Positions 43,548 to 55,371 of a stretch of 64,000 bases of DNA are shown piece by piece. The DNA comes from Plasmopara viticola. Its lineage: Eukaryota > Oomycota > Peronosporomycetes > Peronosporales > Peronosporaceae. The translations under genes and the position numbers were made by a program. The stretch covers positions 116,516-180,515 of the forward strand of contig MBPM02000114.1 in the NCBI GenBank assembly GCA_001695595.3, read 5' to 3'. The notes under the pieces are model-generated. The model had not been told where the DNA came from and did no database searches. It saw nothing but the letters and a program-made list of their open reading frames with translations. Position 1 is the stretch's first letter. Every line of letters starts with the position of its first letter.

Positions 43548-44531
43548 CTTGGCCGCGCAGTTGCTCGACTTGAATGGATGTATTCGCTTGTTGTCGATTG
43601 CTGAGGAGAAGGCGAAATGAAAAGTGAGAGAGCGAGAAATGATCAAATGCTGATTATTGATGTGTTCGCAGACGCTTTTATCATTAGTCTCTTTCAGCTT
43701 TTAAAGAAAGCTTTGTGTATAAAGTGGCACGGCAAGAGAATTTGCTAGAGAATAAGTTTTCCGAGGTGTCAAGAATTGGGACAGCCAGCTGATCACCTGT
43801 TTTACTTTTCTATGCAATCATAATTAAGGTACCCTTGTCAATCGGCTTTTAGAAATATGTCATTCTCTTGCAAATTCTTTTGCATTGGCACTTTGGTCGA
43901 TCGTCATATACAAAGCTCTCTCAAGATACTGAAAGAGTCTCGAGAGTGATTACGCTTGCCGTACAGTTCGCAAGAGACTTGCAAGAGACTTTTCTTGCCG
44001 TGTCACATCAAATAGGAAGCGCTCTTAAGATATTGCGCTCTCTCACTTTTCATTTCGCCTTCTTCTCAGCAATCGACAAGTAGCAGATATCATTAGTCTC
44101 TTTCAGTTTTTAAAGAAAGCTTTGTATATAAAGTGGCACGGCAAGAGAATTTGCTAGATAATAAGTTTTCCGAGGTGTCAAGAATTAGGACAGCCAGCTG
44201 ATTATCTGTTTTACTTTTCTATGCAATCATAATTAAGGTACCCTTGTCAATCGGCTTTTAGAAATATGTCATTCTCTTGCAAATTCTTTTGCATTGGCAC
44301 TTCGGTCGATCGTCATATACAAAGCTCTCTCAAGATACTGAAAGAGTCTCGAGAGTGATTACGCTTGCCGTACAGTTCGCAAGAGACTTGCAAGAGACTA
44401 TTTTTGCCGTGGCACATCAATTAGGAAGCTCTCTTAAGATATTGCGCTCTCTCGCTTTTCATTTCGCCTTCTTCTCAGCAAGCCACAACTAGCAAATACA
44501 TCCATGCAAGTCAAGCAACTGCGCAGCCAAG
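43548..44531. promoter_or_regulatory. Divergent spacer with 409-bp tandem duplication
   Basis: Longest of the C centres (about 980 bp). Units 43682-44090 and 44091-44499 are a direct duplication with few differences. Each contains a TATA-like GTATATAAAGTGGCACGG, the TCTCTTGC/GCAAGAGA motifs and an initiator-like TTCATTTCGCCTTCT (44049-44063 and 44458-44472). Copy 8 thus has two promoter copies upstream. Frames at 43868-44083 and 44277-44492 simply reflect the duplication. Confidence 0.7.
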
Positions 44532-45160
44532 ATGCAGTTTGATATGCTTGCAGTGCTAAGCCGATATGTCAGTGCCTCCATCCTGCAATCGATTAATGCC
44601 CGAGATGCTCCAGCGGATATTGCTCCTTGGCTCTTTCGGGGACTACAGTCACCATCCGCTTTAGCGCGATTGTAACCATCGCAAAAGACACCACGACATG
44701 GGCATTGCACTATCGTCGGCGCCTGGAAGACGATAAATCCCAGGCCACCGAGTCAATAGATTACAGAAACGGCAAAGACGACTATGATTACAAGGACCAC
44801 GGCCACGTTGCTTACGCCTGCAAGGACGACGACCACAACCACAAGAGCTTCGTGCACAAAGAACACAGCGGCTACAGCAAATTCGGCAAGGACTACGACG
44901 ACTACAGCCATGAGTACCACGGCCACGGCAACGACTTCTACGGCCACGGCAACGACCACTACGGCCACGGCAACGACCACTACGGCCACGACAATGACAA
45001 CTACGGTAACGGCAATGACTACTATGGTTACGGCAAAGGATACGGTGGTAAAGCCTTTGGCTATTACCCGGACTACTATTCGTCATACGACGGATTCATT
45101 ACGCACAAGGATCCGTTCGTTGTGGATCAAAAACCCGACAAACTTTGGAGAGAGATTTGA
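44532..45160 (+). pseudogene. Secreted heptad-repeat protein (copy 8, longest repeat frame)
   Basis: Signal peptide starts at 44532 (MQFDMLAVLSRYVSAS) but runs into a stop at 44672. The downstream frame (44627-45160) is the best preserved: HYRRRLEDDKSQATES, KDDDHNHKSFVHKEHSGYSK, five heptads of the Y-G-H-G-N-D-x type (44915-45040), then GYGKGYGGKAFGYYPDYYSS and DGFITHKDPFVVDQ to a stop. Substitutions between heptads are largely at third positions of this frame (AAC/AAT, GGC/GGT), which supports it as the original coding frame. Only one or two indels separate it from a full gene. Confidence 0.6.
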
Positions 45161-45940
45161 GCGAATCGAAGGGGAAATCCACGTGCTGGTGGTGGTTCCG
45201 GCCAAAGACCACACTTCCTCTCTATACGCAGCAATTGCTGCCACGTTGTTCCAACGCACGTTCTGGAACATTCCCAGTACCACGGATTCGAGAACTCAAA
45301 AGCTGAAGCAGCAATCGGTGAAGGACTTCAAATGCGATTGTGGGAAAAATAAGAACGGCGACTCGATGCTTCTTCTTTGCATGGTGATGAATGTTGGTCT
45401 ACCGATTCCTGTTGCGATTGCATCTCATCTTTCTCGACGAGAACGCGATCGCCTCAAAGGTAATTTTGTTCAAATCGAGAATATTGACGTTGTAAATAAC
45501 GGATTGCTGCTGTTCAGGCCGGTCGCAAGCACCTTCGATGACCTCGACATTGCGTTCCTTGTCGACAAGCACGATCTGTTAAGATTAGATATTTTAATTC
45601 AACGATCTAGACGCAGCTGCTCGTGGATGGCTTGACCAAAGAGCAATGGGATGTACTCGGAGGTGGCTTCGTATCAGCATATTGGAGGGAAAGCACAAGT
45701 CCAATTGATTTTGGCGAGCCGGATGGTAAGGCACTTCGTTGGCGAGCCGGATGGTAAGGCACTTCGTTTTCCAAGCAGATCAATTTTACGTCCTTTTAGG
45801 CGCTCTTTGTACCATCTAGCGCAGTTGGCCAGAACAAAGGCGATTGCACGAAGGTTGGCTGTCGAAGCGTTCACTTTGGAAGAAAAGATGATGTTGCTAT
45901 TTCTTGGCTATACAAACATCTCCGGATGTTTGCCATAGCG
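45120..45940 (+). pseudogene. Crinkler with HNH-like tail (copy 8, longest open frame)
   Basis: One frame stays open from 44784 (Thr/Ala reading of the repeat) to 45635: LWIKNPTNFGERFERIEGE, IHVLVVVPAKD, KDFKCDCGKNKNGDS, PVAIASHLSRRE, NNGLLLFRPVASTFDDLDIA. So the DWL end and the HNH-like domain are in frame with each other, with both Cys of C-D-C-G and the Ala-Ser-His intact; the last HNH His is not seen. After 45635 the C-terminal part shifts frame and has a tandem GELDGKALRF-type duplication near 45715-45770. LFLAK absent. Confidence 0.65.
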
Positions 45941-46008
45941 ACTTCAATCACATTATCGTGGGCGGTGAGTAGTATAAGTGTTCGTTTGCTGGGTCGACCT
46001 TACTGAAA

Positions 46009-46175
46009 CACGTGTGGTTGGATAGAAGCGGCGCGGAAGGTGTGACGCTCCATGCATAGACACCCGGAAGGCTATTTGCACATGCTTCCGTTGTTGTGGA
46101 TCGAGAACCCGAAGTTTTTCAAAGACTACTTTAAGCCAAACAAAGGGGAAATCTACGTGTCGGTGGTGATCTTAT
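46009..46175 (+). pseudogene. Second CRN fragment (copy 8)
   Basis: As 13698-13866, with the same CATGCATAG break after GVTL, then GYLHMLPLLWIENPKFF and GEIYVSVVI. Confidence 0.55.
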
Positions 46176-46309
46176 TATTATATGATATTTTAAGTATGGA
46201 ATTGCACAATTCGCAAGCTACTTCGCGTTACTGTTACTATCGTACATGGTTAGTTTATGTGGTATGCTTGAAACAATTAAATCGTTTATTAATTATGACT
46301 ACTCAGTAA

Positions 46310-48670
46310 GCCGGTGCAAGACGTCCTGCAGCTGGTGCCGACCGTTCCGCAGCAAAAAAGGTGTTGCAGGACCCTCTTGGTCTATCGCGCTTTTCGATCT
46401 GCGTGATTGTTTGTCACGAAGTCGAGGTGCTGGCTAAACCCTAAGCAGATAAATGAATGCTTCACTATTTTGATTTCTAACACCCAATCATTTGTAAAAT
46501 AGATGTCTGAGGCAATTTGCGCAGTACGCTGAAGTCGAAGAATGCATCATACATGCTTATCCCTGTGACGATAGTACAAAAAAAGCTAAATGTAATTCTC
46601 ATAGAGCGCTTCATTTTAACTGTAATTAAAGAGGAATGAGATTATATCATAAACTATCATTTGCACCAATTTGATGCTTTTTGTCGTGTGCATATTAACC
46701 GGACGCTTTTAACATCTTGTTGAAAAAGCACGAATTAAGCACGAGTTTAAGCAGCGTCATCTACGCGTGCAGTCGTGATCAAATCCTCATAATACTGTGT
46801 CACGATGTTTACAATACTGATCGACAATATGGCCGTTGTAAGGTTAGAAGATGTACGTTTGTATACCGTGAGAAACTATACATTTAATTGTGACGTAGCT
46901 AAAGGAACTTGTCGATAGAAAATCGACCCAAACACAGCACTTTAAAGTCTGCTAAACGCTTTGTATATGTTGATCAAAAAGTAATAGTTTAGATTGGAAC
47001 ATGCGTCACAAAACATTTTTCTTGGTACGTCAAATGTCAGGGATGAATTTCCTTAATAAGCTATCCAGGCTCGAAGTGTCCAAATAGATCATGATGAAGG
47101 CAACACTAACTCTTTAATCCTCATCCATTTGGTTTGTGTAGAACAATGCATCATCCACAGCCGGATATTGTGTGCAGTAGAGATCACAGTTGATGACCAT
47201 TAATTTTTCTTTCTTTGTTTAGAAGGAAAGTAAAGTGATTCCACGCATCTCCGTTCGCCTTTATCCCTATCCGAAGGCAAAGCCTAATTATACGAATGTT
47301 CGCATGTTCTACTTTTCTTTCGTCAGACATCTATCTTGTCGTCTGGTACCTCGTCGTGCGTGTGATGGTCAAGCTTGCTCCCGTCTGCATCCACCACTCA
47401 GTAAAAGGGAGCGAATTCATACATGCACTTATTGCATCAGATCAATGCAGCTGCGTTTGAGCAATACCTGTATAATTGGCTCTTTTGGAACTAGCTGTCG
47501 TTCTTTCTGTCGGTGAGTTACTAGCACAACAACATTCTCGAAAATCTGGCGTTTTGCTGAAATAAACAAAAACGTTTCTGCATCAGAATGGCATGAGTCG
47601 TAGCACTGTCGATGATTAAATATGTCTGCTCTTTTATTATCATCGATTTAGTAAAGCTTGATAAATATTGCGGCGTAGTATCGCAGTCATTCAAATAAAA
47701 TGTCTTGAAGCTAGCCTTTTAGCAAGGACTTACGTTCTCATTTCTGGCCTTAACATATTTTTACTGAGGTAATTAAGCTTCAACGAAACGAAGTTGCTTG
47801 ATACGCCTCCGCTCGATGACCAAGCATAACGCCTTTGCACCATTTGTCGTTCAAGTCTTGCACCATACGTAAAAGTTATATTTTCTTACAAATTTTCATC
47901 ACGCTGGCGCTTGCCATTTTGTCACTATTCAAAGTAACGCTCGCAACGACTTGTGCTACCATAACTCATTGCTAATATCGAAAATTGTATATTGTAAATG
48001 ATGGCATGTGTCGCTCATCATGGTCACGTTGGAATCGCAAGCTCTGCTTTTTATCGAGTGGCAGCCTGGCCACACGTTTGTCGGACGTGTGGTGTGTTAG
48101 ACGTCGATAGTGCTAAGTCACAGTCCACTATGATGGTTGATACGAAAAAAATTGTATGATGAATCGCTGACAAGGTAAAAGCTAAGCTGCGTTTTGTGTT
48201 CTACACTTCCTGTCCAAACATACATTGGCCGGTCGGTATGGACCATACACCTTACGGTACGATGAAAGCCGTGTAGTTTGTGTTACGGCAAAGATAGCTT
48301 TACGACTTTGTAGAAATCCCCAAGAAGAATGTTGTTCCAGCCAGCTTATTTGACGTATAATTCGATCCTTTTGAGAGCTGCACTCAACCCACATTTTATG
48401 GAAGCAGTATAAAGACTACGAGGTGTCGCTTAATTTGCTGTGAGTAGCATGAGGACCGGGCACGATAATCACCCACAGCGAATCACTACAGGCATCGAGA
48501 GGTTTGAGATATGCGCATCCTGTGGTACTGTTGATACAGCTTTTTCATATCGGTATTGTGGTATCGTTACTGGCAATCTGTCAATAGTTTGCTACGTACA
48601 AGGTCTTTTCCGTGGTTCCTTTGCACCGTGGAAGCTCAAGTATGTTCAGATGCTCAAACTAATGAGTGCT
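46310..48670. repeat. Module L' (copy b), no recognised gene
   Basis: Near-identical to 23535-26100 except for a 208-bp deletion: the equivalent of 25848-26055 is missing at 48628, which fuses the 48440-48706 frame to sequence near the module end. No gene recognised. Confidence 0.65.
48070..48092. repeat. Conserved hairpin CCACACGT (L'b)
   Basis: Perfect copy of the hairpin at 25290-25312. Confidence 0.7.
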
Positions 48671-49263
48671 GATAAATCCCTCCGCGAGCGCGTTATAAAC
48701 ACTTAACCGATGCTTGCAAGTTGTTCAACGGGTTGCATGTACCACGATTAAGAGTTCGGGGCCTCTATTGATGAAATATTGATAAATTTTTGAAAAACGT
48801 CCTGTTCGATTACAGGATTAAAGTGATACGATCATAAGGCCCAGGTCTTAGCAGTTTATATTTTTTAAGATAGCGCCAATTTTCTAAAGATTGTTCTATA
48901 AATTTCTTTGCCAGCGATAAAATTTTAGATGCTACGATAAAATATTAGATGCTACGATAAATTCCGTATCGCGAACGTGAAACTCGTTTTAAAAGTGGTC
49001 TCTACTCGTACTTTATCATATGCAATAGACTTCAAGCGAGCTAGCCTTTTATCACTTAATTACGACCTAAAGCACACATTCGCTTTTAAAGTGCAAACGA
49101 CATATATTAAATTAACTAACATCGCAAATTTTAAAAAAATCTGCGATTTAGGAAAACTTGAACTTCTTCTCACCCTTTCTTTAATTTTCACTCACCCGTT
49201 GATCAATTGGTCAGATTTATCATTTTTGTAATGCGCGACACTTAGTCTAAACTCATTACTGAA

Positions 49264-49278
49264 CTCATTTTCTACTTT
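49264..49278 (+). promoter_or_regulatory. Inr-like sequence before MULE (copy 2)
   Basis: CTCATTTTCTACTTTC, 55-70 bp upstream of the ATG at 49332, as in copy 1. Confidence 0.4.
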
Positions 49279-49331
49279 CACTTTCTACTCCCACATCCTT
49301 CTACGCACGCATATCCTACTAAGCACCCACA

Positions 49332-51096
49332 ATGAACAGCCTAGCTCCCCCTTCTGCACTTTCTTACCAATCCTTAGAGAAGGCGAAAGATGCTGTTTTT
49401 GACCTATTCATTGGGATATGCTCTTGTAGCTTTACACACTAGAAAGGTTGGGAATAAAAGAGATGGCGCCGTTAAAGCCCTTACCCTGAACTGCTCCAAA
49501 GAACGACGTACGAGAAAGGAGCAAAATTCGGAAAGAGAAGGAGTGCGCGTGGGAACGATCAAGGCAACTAGATGTTTATTTGCCGCAAGCATACGGCTAG
49601 AGAGCGGACTTTGGCAAGTGGAAGTGGACAACGGAGAGCAAAATCATGAACCATTTGTGCACGTTTCAGCGCATCCACAAGGACAACGATTGACGGAAGG
49701 GCAAAATGCAGCAGTTTTGACTCTGGGACGCGCCGGGGTGACTCCTGGGCGCATCATCATTTCGCCGCACCAAAATGATGGCGTTATTTAAACTGCACAG
49801 GACTTTACAATCTTCGCATAGCGGAGCGAAATAGTTTGTTAGCAGGACGGACACCTCTGACCGCTTTGCTCGATATCCTCGCAAGCGAGACTCTGTATTT
49901 CACACAACATTATGTGGACCAGAAGCTCACGCATTTGCTTATTATCTTAACGTCGGCAAAAGAATTATGCCAACATTACAGTGCCAACCGCGTTTGGATC
50001 ATTGACGCAACTTACAAAACGAACAAGTATGGCAACCCCCTGCTTCATATTATCGGCGTTACGGTAACGAACAATACCTTTACGTTTTCGTATTGCTTTA
50101 TAAAAAGTGAGCACACGGGTGATTACTTGTGGGCACTGTCCCATATCGCCGATGTATTCCAGCAATTCGGCGTGAGAGCCACCGGCACCTTTGTGACGGA
50201 CAGTAAACTTGCTTTGTTGAATGCCTTGGAAAGGGTTATCCCAAATGCCGTTTGTTTTTTTGCCGATGGCATATTAATAAGAATATCCTAGCAAGACAAA
50301 AACGAGCATTTCGAACAAACGGGCATGGGAGGAATTTTTAAGGCAATGGCATCGCCTTGTCTGTCAAGAAACCATTGCTGGTTACGAAGACCAACTTGCA
50401 GCGATGCAGCAGGAATTCTCAAATTATCATCAAGTCATGCGTTACGTCGAGGAAATCTGGCTCGTCTGGAAGGTCCGATTTGTGTCGGCTTTCTTACATA
50501 ACAAACCCCATTCCGGACATGTAACTACCAGCCGCGTAGAGAGTGCCCACGCGGCTCTCAAACGATGGATTACCAGCTCAACGGGAATTTTATTAACCGT
50601 TGACGTTGCACTAAAGCTAGCCTGCGACAATCAGCTTGCTGGAATCATTCAAAAGCATGCCAAGCAGAGGGCTGTCGCAGATATGCAGTTTGGTCCGCTA
50701 TTTTCCCAAGTAATGGGAAAAACTTCCGAGGAAGCCCTCCGTCGGACGCATCGAGAGTTCACCCAGCGATATATCGATGGCAATCGCGGTAATGACCGTG
50801 CCGTTTGTGCTAAGTTGCTTACTTCGACAATGGGACATTTGCCGCCACGTTCTGCTTGGTCGCACAGAGCCACTTGCGGATGACGACTTCGATCTACATT
50901 GGCATCTCGTTCAACCTGCTATACTGGACCATCCGGTTCTACCAGGCGTAACCCATCGCACTTTGAGTACGTGGAGAATGCGATAAATGCTCCACCGCGA
51001 CGAAGATGTCGCAATTGCAATCAAGTAGGGCAAAACTCTAGAACTTGCGCAAATCAAGGTCGCGTGGCGCACTACAGAAAGGCTAAGTCTGACTAA
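49332..51096 (+). pseudogene. MULE transposase (copy 2), frameshifted
   Basis: Start frame stops after S-C-S-F-T-H as in copy 1. The FAR1-like part is 49390-49791 (LWQVEVDNGEQNHEP); a TAA replaces S-T after D-G-V-I. The DDE core is longer than in copy 1: 49836-50291 includes VWIIDATYKTNKYGN, HIIGVTVTNNTFTFSYC and FVTDSKLALLNALE before the shared frameshift at FADG. The Glu block (RVESAHAALKRWI) is in 50404-50883. The final segment is broken near 50840 (loss of 3-5 bases in the H-P-C-R-H site) and ends with the Gln-variant zinc knuckle. Confidence 0.8.
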
Positions 51097-51277
51097 TTGA
51101 TCAACGATTAAAGAAAGGGTGAGGTATATAAAGTACGTATGACATATATTGAGCATTGTTTTTTTATCAGCTTATAAGCAGTAAAAACCACAAAAAAAAG
51201 CTTGTAACACACCTTGTGCAAGTCTTGTTAATGTGATAAAGACAGTGAACTCGAGACATTTTCTGGTCAAGACATTA

Positions 51278-51595
51278 TCAAATCGGAGCCAGAAAAAGAC
51301 AGCTTCCGGTCCTTAAAAAAGTAAATGCTGGTATGTATCTATAGTCGCACAATTTTCCATTCTCCCTATGTCCCAGTCCAATAATTGGCTTGCCATTATC
51401 AAATATTTGGACCCGGTCAAATTTTCTGACTTGGTTGTCGACACGACCACAATCTTCGACCATCCTACTAATGCCTATATAGCTCCAAGGGCGTAAAACG
51501 CATGATATATAGATCACATCGAATTGAAAGTTAGGATGCATGTAAAAGTGGCTTGCCGCGGTCTCAATTTCCTTTTGTTGTAACAAAGCCTTCAC
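51278..51595 (-). pseudogene. Unrecognised pseudogene in module M (copy 2)
   Basis: 105-codon open stretch identical in sequence to the copy at 28714-29031. Confidence 0.35.
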
Positions 51596-52009
51596 AGCTG
51601 TCGCGTTTTTGCAATGAGCTTTGTTCTTATCAAGAGAACGGGTCCTGTCAATAAATCTTCAAATTTATGGACGCAAAATCTTCACCAACCAACTTGTATT
51701 TAACAGTGCCTCGAGCTCTTCATGGCAATTACGCGTTATGGCCTGACGTCTGGCCATGTCGAAGTACTTTTTCATCAGTCTTTTACAAGTCTACTACGGT
51801 ATTCAGCTTCACGCGCGATACTTTTCGCGTAATCAAGGCCATCTTGAGCGTCAGTGGAGCAATGTTTTATGACGTATCCTCGATTTTACTTCCATTTTTC
51901 AGGAGATGAATGAGGCTTGCACCACGATCCACAGTCCTTTTATCATCAATGAAGACAGAAGAGGGTAAATAAGCTCTCTAGTTATGGAATCTTTCCTCGT
52001 GATTACGTT

Positions 52010-52033
52010 GGCAGAGTTTTCCAGGACTCTGCC
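52010..52033. repeat. Hairpin GGCAGAGT / ACTCTGCC (M copy 2)
   Basis: Same as 1175-1198. Confidence 0.6.
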
Positions 52034-53423
52034 GAACCGTGGGTCCTGCTTCAATTAGCGGCATCGTCAACAAACCTTCTTTGATGCTTTGTCCAGACCA
52101 TCTTTCAACTTGTTCTGCATCTCTCCATTTGTGTGACGCGATTGGTACAATCCTAGTATTGAGGCTCACAACAGTGTAATTTAGCGGCTCTCGTAAAATT
52201 TCGAGGCTTTAATCTCACATTGAACCCCGACACGGAATATGGTCTTAGCTTCGTGGAAGGAGGTTGATGAAGTTTTCTTTTATGTTCTCGTTGTCTATTT
52301 CTAAAGCTTGGTCCGTTGGTTGATCCGACTGACAGGTCGTAGGATAGGTGGTGTGCGCTGAGACAAAGTCTATTTTCGCGCGGTGTTCGCAACCGACTTG
52401 TTAGCTACTGTGTCGCTATAAGCACCCTTATTATATTGGGACTTGACTACTTCCGATAGCAGGTAGAGCGCGGTCATGTTTTCCGCCCAGGCTCAACTCT
52501 GGGTCGACATGTAGCTTACGGTGTCTGTGTGGGACAAAACATTTGTTTACCACAAGAACATTGGCCAATCGTGTAATTTATAAAACTTTAATGCTTGAGC
52601 CTATATTTTCTACTCTCCTTACGATGTTTTTCTAAAATGAACACCCATCCTTAAGCTTTTATAGAAGTGGGTCGCTATACCGGATCAAGTGTAGCACAAA
52701 ATACTTATATGCTTTGTCTGATAACTATTGTGCCTGTTTGGACATTTACACCTTGCTGACTTTAGTGATTGTTGACGGATATAAAAATCGTAAACAGAAC
52801 GCGGCTGACCTACTACGCAAGTAGATCAAACTCCAATTAATACGAAAGCCATGGTTGCGCAATTAATATGAACCCATCAAGCCGATTACATTGTGCTTCG
52901 TACGATCGTGTGTTGCTAGTAGGTGGAATGGATCGGGCTACCGACCTGGTCATATAAGTTTGGCCTTCCCATACTCTCGATACGGTTAGATCACAATAAT
53001 TTTGACCGCGCATCAAATTGAGTGTATCAAATGACGCTAAGTATCCAATCGATCAAACGCTTTTAACCCAGTTTTCCTTTTTGCCAATAGACTACCAGTA
53101 TCATCAGCGATTGACTATTGGTATCGCATCGGCTCTTTGAACTCAAATATCGATGCCTTCGAGTGCTGAATACAGTGGTCGTAAGCGATGGCTACTAGTG
53201 TCTACAAAATGTTGGCAAGAGAATGCATAATGATGATATGGACGAATTTTGGGTGTCAAGAATCAGCGCACCATTTCGACTTTAATGGAAAGTTGACCAT
53301 GACACCATGATAATCATAACAAAAATCGCTTTATTATATTGCATTGAACATAGCAAGGAGGGCTAACTATAGTAAAGGGCGAGCTATTTTCCAAAACATC
53401 TTCAATGGATTTTTTGTTACAGT

Positions 53424-53734
53424 CGAAAAAATGTTTTTCCATGTGAGAACAGCACACAATCAAGACTACGATCGTGCCCGAGAGGCTGGAAATGAACTCA
53501 AGCGCTGAGCCGCCCTTGGCCGCGATGTCCTCCATCTCACTCACGAACCACAACTTAATCTCCTTGTTCGGCACCTCCTGTTGTCAGAAGTGGCTTGTCA
53601 GATGTCGTTGCGGTTTCATTGTTTGATCGTAGAAAGTTTAATTCCAAAATAGCCTCATTGAGCCCCGTAGGGCCACAGTGTAGCCGGATTCCGGGTGTCG
53701 CCATGCGCACCGGCGGGACTTTGAGCTTCGACAT
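53424..53734 (-). pseudogene. CAF-1 p60 N-terminal fragment (S1c)
   Basis: Starts at 53734 with the S1 frameshift; a further lost base in the CGTGCCCGAGAGG stretch breaks the L-S-G-H-D segment, so the last part reads SSLSGTIVVLIV. Confidence 0.55.
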
Positions 53735-53736
53735 GA

Positions 53737-53919
53737 CTAATGACGATTCAAGGTTTTTCCAAAACCACTCAAAGTCATAATCCCATGACTAGTACCGATC
53801 CTAAGTATCCTAAAGCAAATAGCCTCTAAAGTGAGTACTATCAAACTATTTGATATGTCCGTGCGAAATACGCAAGCAGCATATATTAGACGCTGACTCG
53901 CCGACTGTAGTTTTGACAC
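53737..53919 (-). CDS. Unrecognised ORF U2 (S1c, shortened)
   Basis: 60-codon version from an internal Met; a lost A in ACACAATAAAGCTGC removes the upstream start. Confidence 0.15.
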   Translation of the reverse strand: MSKLQSASQRLIYAACVFRTDISNSLIVLTLEAICFRILRIGTSHGIMTLSGFGKTLNRH

Positions 53920-54098
53920 AATAAAGCTGCTAATGCCGATCTAAACTTGAGCAATTCGATAATGGAAGTTGGTCGAAGATTTTAAGGTTTGCAGTAAAAC
54001 AAATTTCGTGTCTGTTCGCGTTGAGAAGGAACTGCATAGCAGCAGATAAAGTCTAATTCTCAATTGTTGTCAAGATTTCTGTGACGTAAAGTATTCAT

Positions 54099-54341
54099 TC
54101 AAGTTAGCGACTGTAAACAGCATGGCCATAGATGACTGTATGGTACGGTCAACCGAGACCATGAAGCCGAGTGAAGTCGTCTAGCCGTATGCTGTATGAT
54201 CAAATTACAAAACACCATTTTAATGTTGAATTTGTTGCTGTTAAGGCCATATTTGGATTCAACAGCTGTGTAGCCTACAATAGAAGCGGTTGTGGCGTCG
54301 TCCTCAATTAAGTTTACCGTGTTGGAAGCAGTCTTTTGCAT
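54099..54341 (-). CDS. Unrecognised ORF U1 (S1c)
   Basis: 80-codon frame with Thr as the last-but-one residue before the stop (LQSLT). Confidence 0.3.
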   Translation of the reverse strand: MQKTASNTVNLIEDDATTASIVGYTAVESKYGLNSNKFNIKMVFCNLIIQHTARRLHSASWSRLTVPYSHLWPCCLQSLT

Positions 54342-54823
54342 TTAAGACCGTGAGCTGAAGTTGAACGTCTTCTGGAGACGAGTCCAATGAACGATGAAAG
54401 TATATGATGATAAAGCAACATTTGCACTATAACTTATTTTTCTCTTTTTACACACTCCTTGACCCCCATCCCTACACTATTAGAAACAGAAAAAAATAAA
54501 AATCCAATTTTGACAAGCCCATCCTATGGTGTCAATGGGCAGAAAACACTGAAGCACAAAACTATAACAATCTAAATCATCAACATAATTACGGACGCAG
54601 AAAACCAACACAACATTTGTTTAGTCAAGTGGTTGGTCTTTTTTAATCTAAATGTAATATAAATGTCAACAAACAGCTACCATTACGCGATGAAGTAACT
54701 ACAGTAGCTTTTCGTAACAGAATTACAAAATATGAATCAGTCGTGAGTTAATTAAATTGTGATCCTGAATTATATTCTATACAATATACGAGCATACCCC
54801 ATATACCACATACACTACAAAAA

Positions 54824-55108
54824 ATGTCTGAGTTTGAAATGTCTGAATTTGAAGTCTATGAGCAAAATGCCTCATACTGTCGATGGTTATACAACGAACA
54901 ATCGGAAGACTCGAATATAAGACGCTTTTTAGCCAGCAAGTTTCAAGCTGGAGACGATAGCTATATCGTGCGTCGGGGCAAACATAAGAACAAGTTCGTT
55001 AAGTGGATTGTTGAAAACGATGAGCAATACTTCAGTTGGAGGTTTAAATATGTATCTGTCAAGAATAAATATCCATCTTTCAAAGATAAGTCACGGCATA
55101 AAAATTAG
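54824..55108 (+). CDS. E: 94-aa ExoX-C-like small protein (copy)
   Basis: Complete frame, same protein as at 35992-36276. Upstream sequence ATACAATATACGAGCATACC is kept. Confidence 0.5.
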   Translation: MSEFEMSEFEVYEQNASYCRWLYNEQSEDSNIRRFLASKFQAGDDSYIVRRGKHKNKFVKWIVENDEQYFSWRFKYVSVKNKYPSFKDKSRHKN

Positions 55109-55371
55109 CTACTTTTTTTTCTTCTCTTCAGCTGAAACCTGTTAGCTGCTTGTCGAGGTTCTGTTATTAGCGCGAAGCTCTTCTTCGCTAACACGATATC
55201 AGATCATACAGGTGATTAGAACGAACGAGCGTCACAGGCTTCTATTCAACCACACGTGTTCCAATGAGATCGACCCAGCAAACGAACACTTATATCACCG
55301 TCGACGATAATGTGATTAAAGTCGCTATGGCGGACTTTTGGAAATGTTCATATTGCAAAGAAATAGCAATT

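Larger units (their letters stand above)
48671..52060. repeat. Module M (copy 2)
   Basis: Second full copy of the inserted block at 26101-29495, same borders. 48671-49263 is AT-rich without a recognised gene and holds the 20-bp tandem (48916-48961) and an imperfect hairpin (49121-49147). Confidence 0.65.
52061..54823. repeat. Module S, subtype S1 (copy c, forward)
   Basis: Close to 29496-32263, but the U3 region (54468-54660) carries S2a-type changes (AGTGGTTGGTC then TTTTTTAATCTAAATG) and one lost C in the CCCCATCC stretch, so U3 is not open. No recognised gene in 52400-53310. Confidence 0.7.

Noticed and set aside
43548..44531. CRISPR-like or LTR-like direct repeats
   Set aside because: There are only two 409-bp units in direct order with no spacers, no primer-binding site or polypurine tract, and no reverse transcriptase or integrase nearby.
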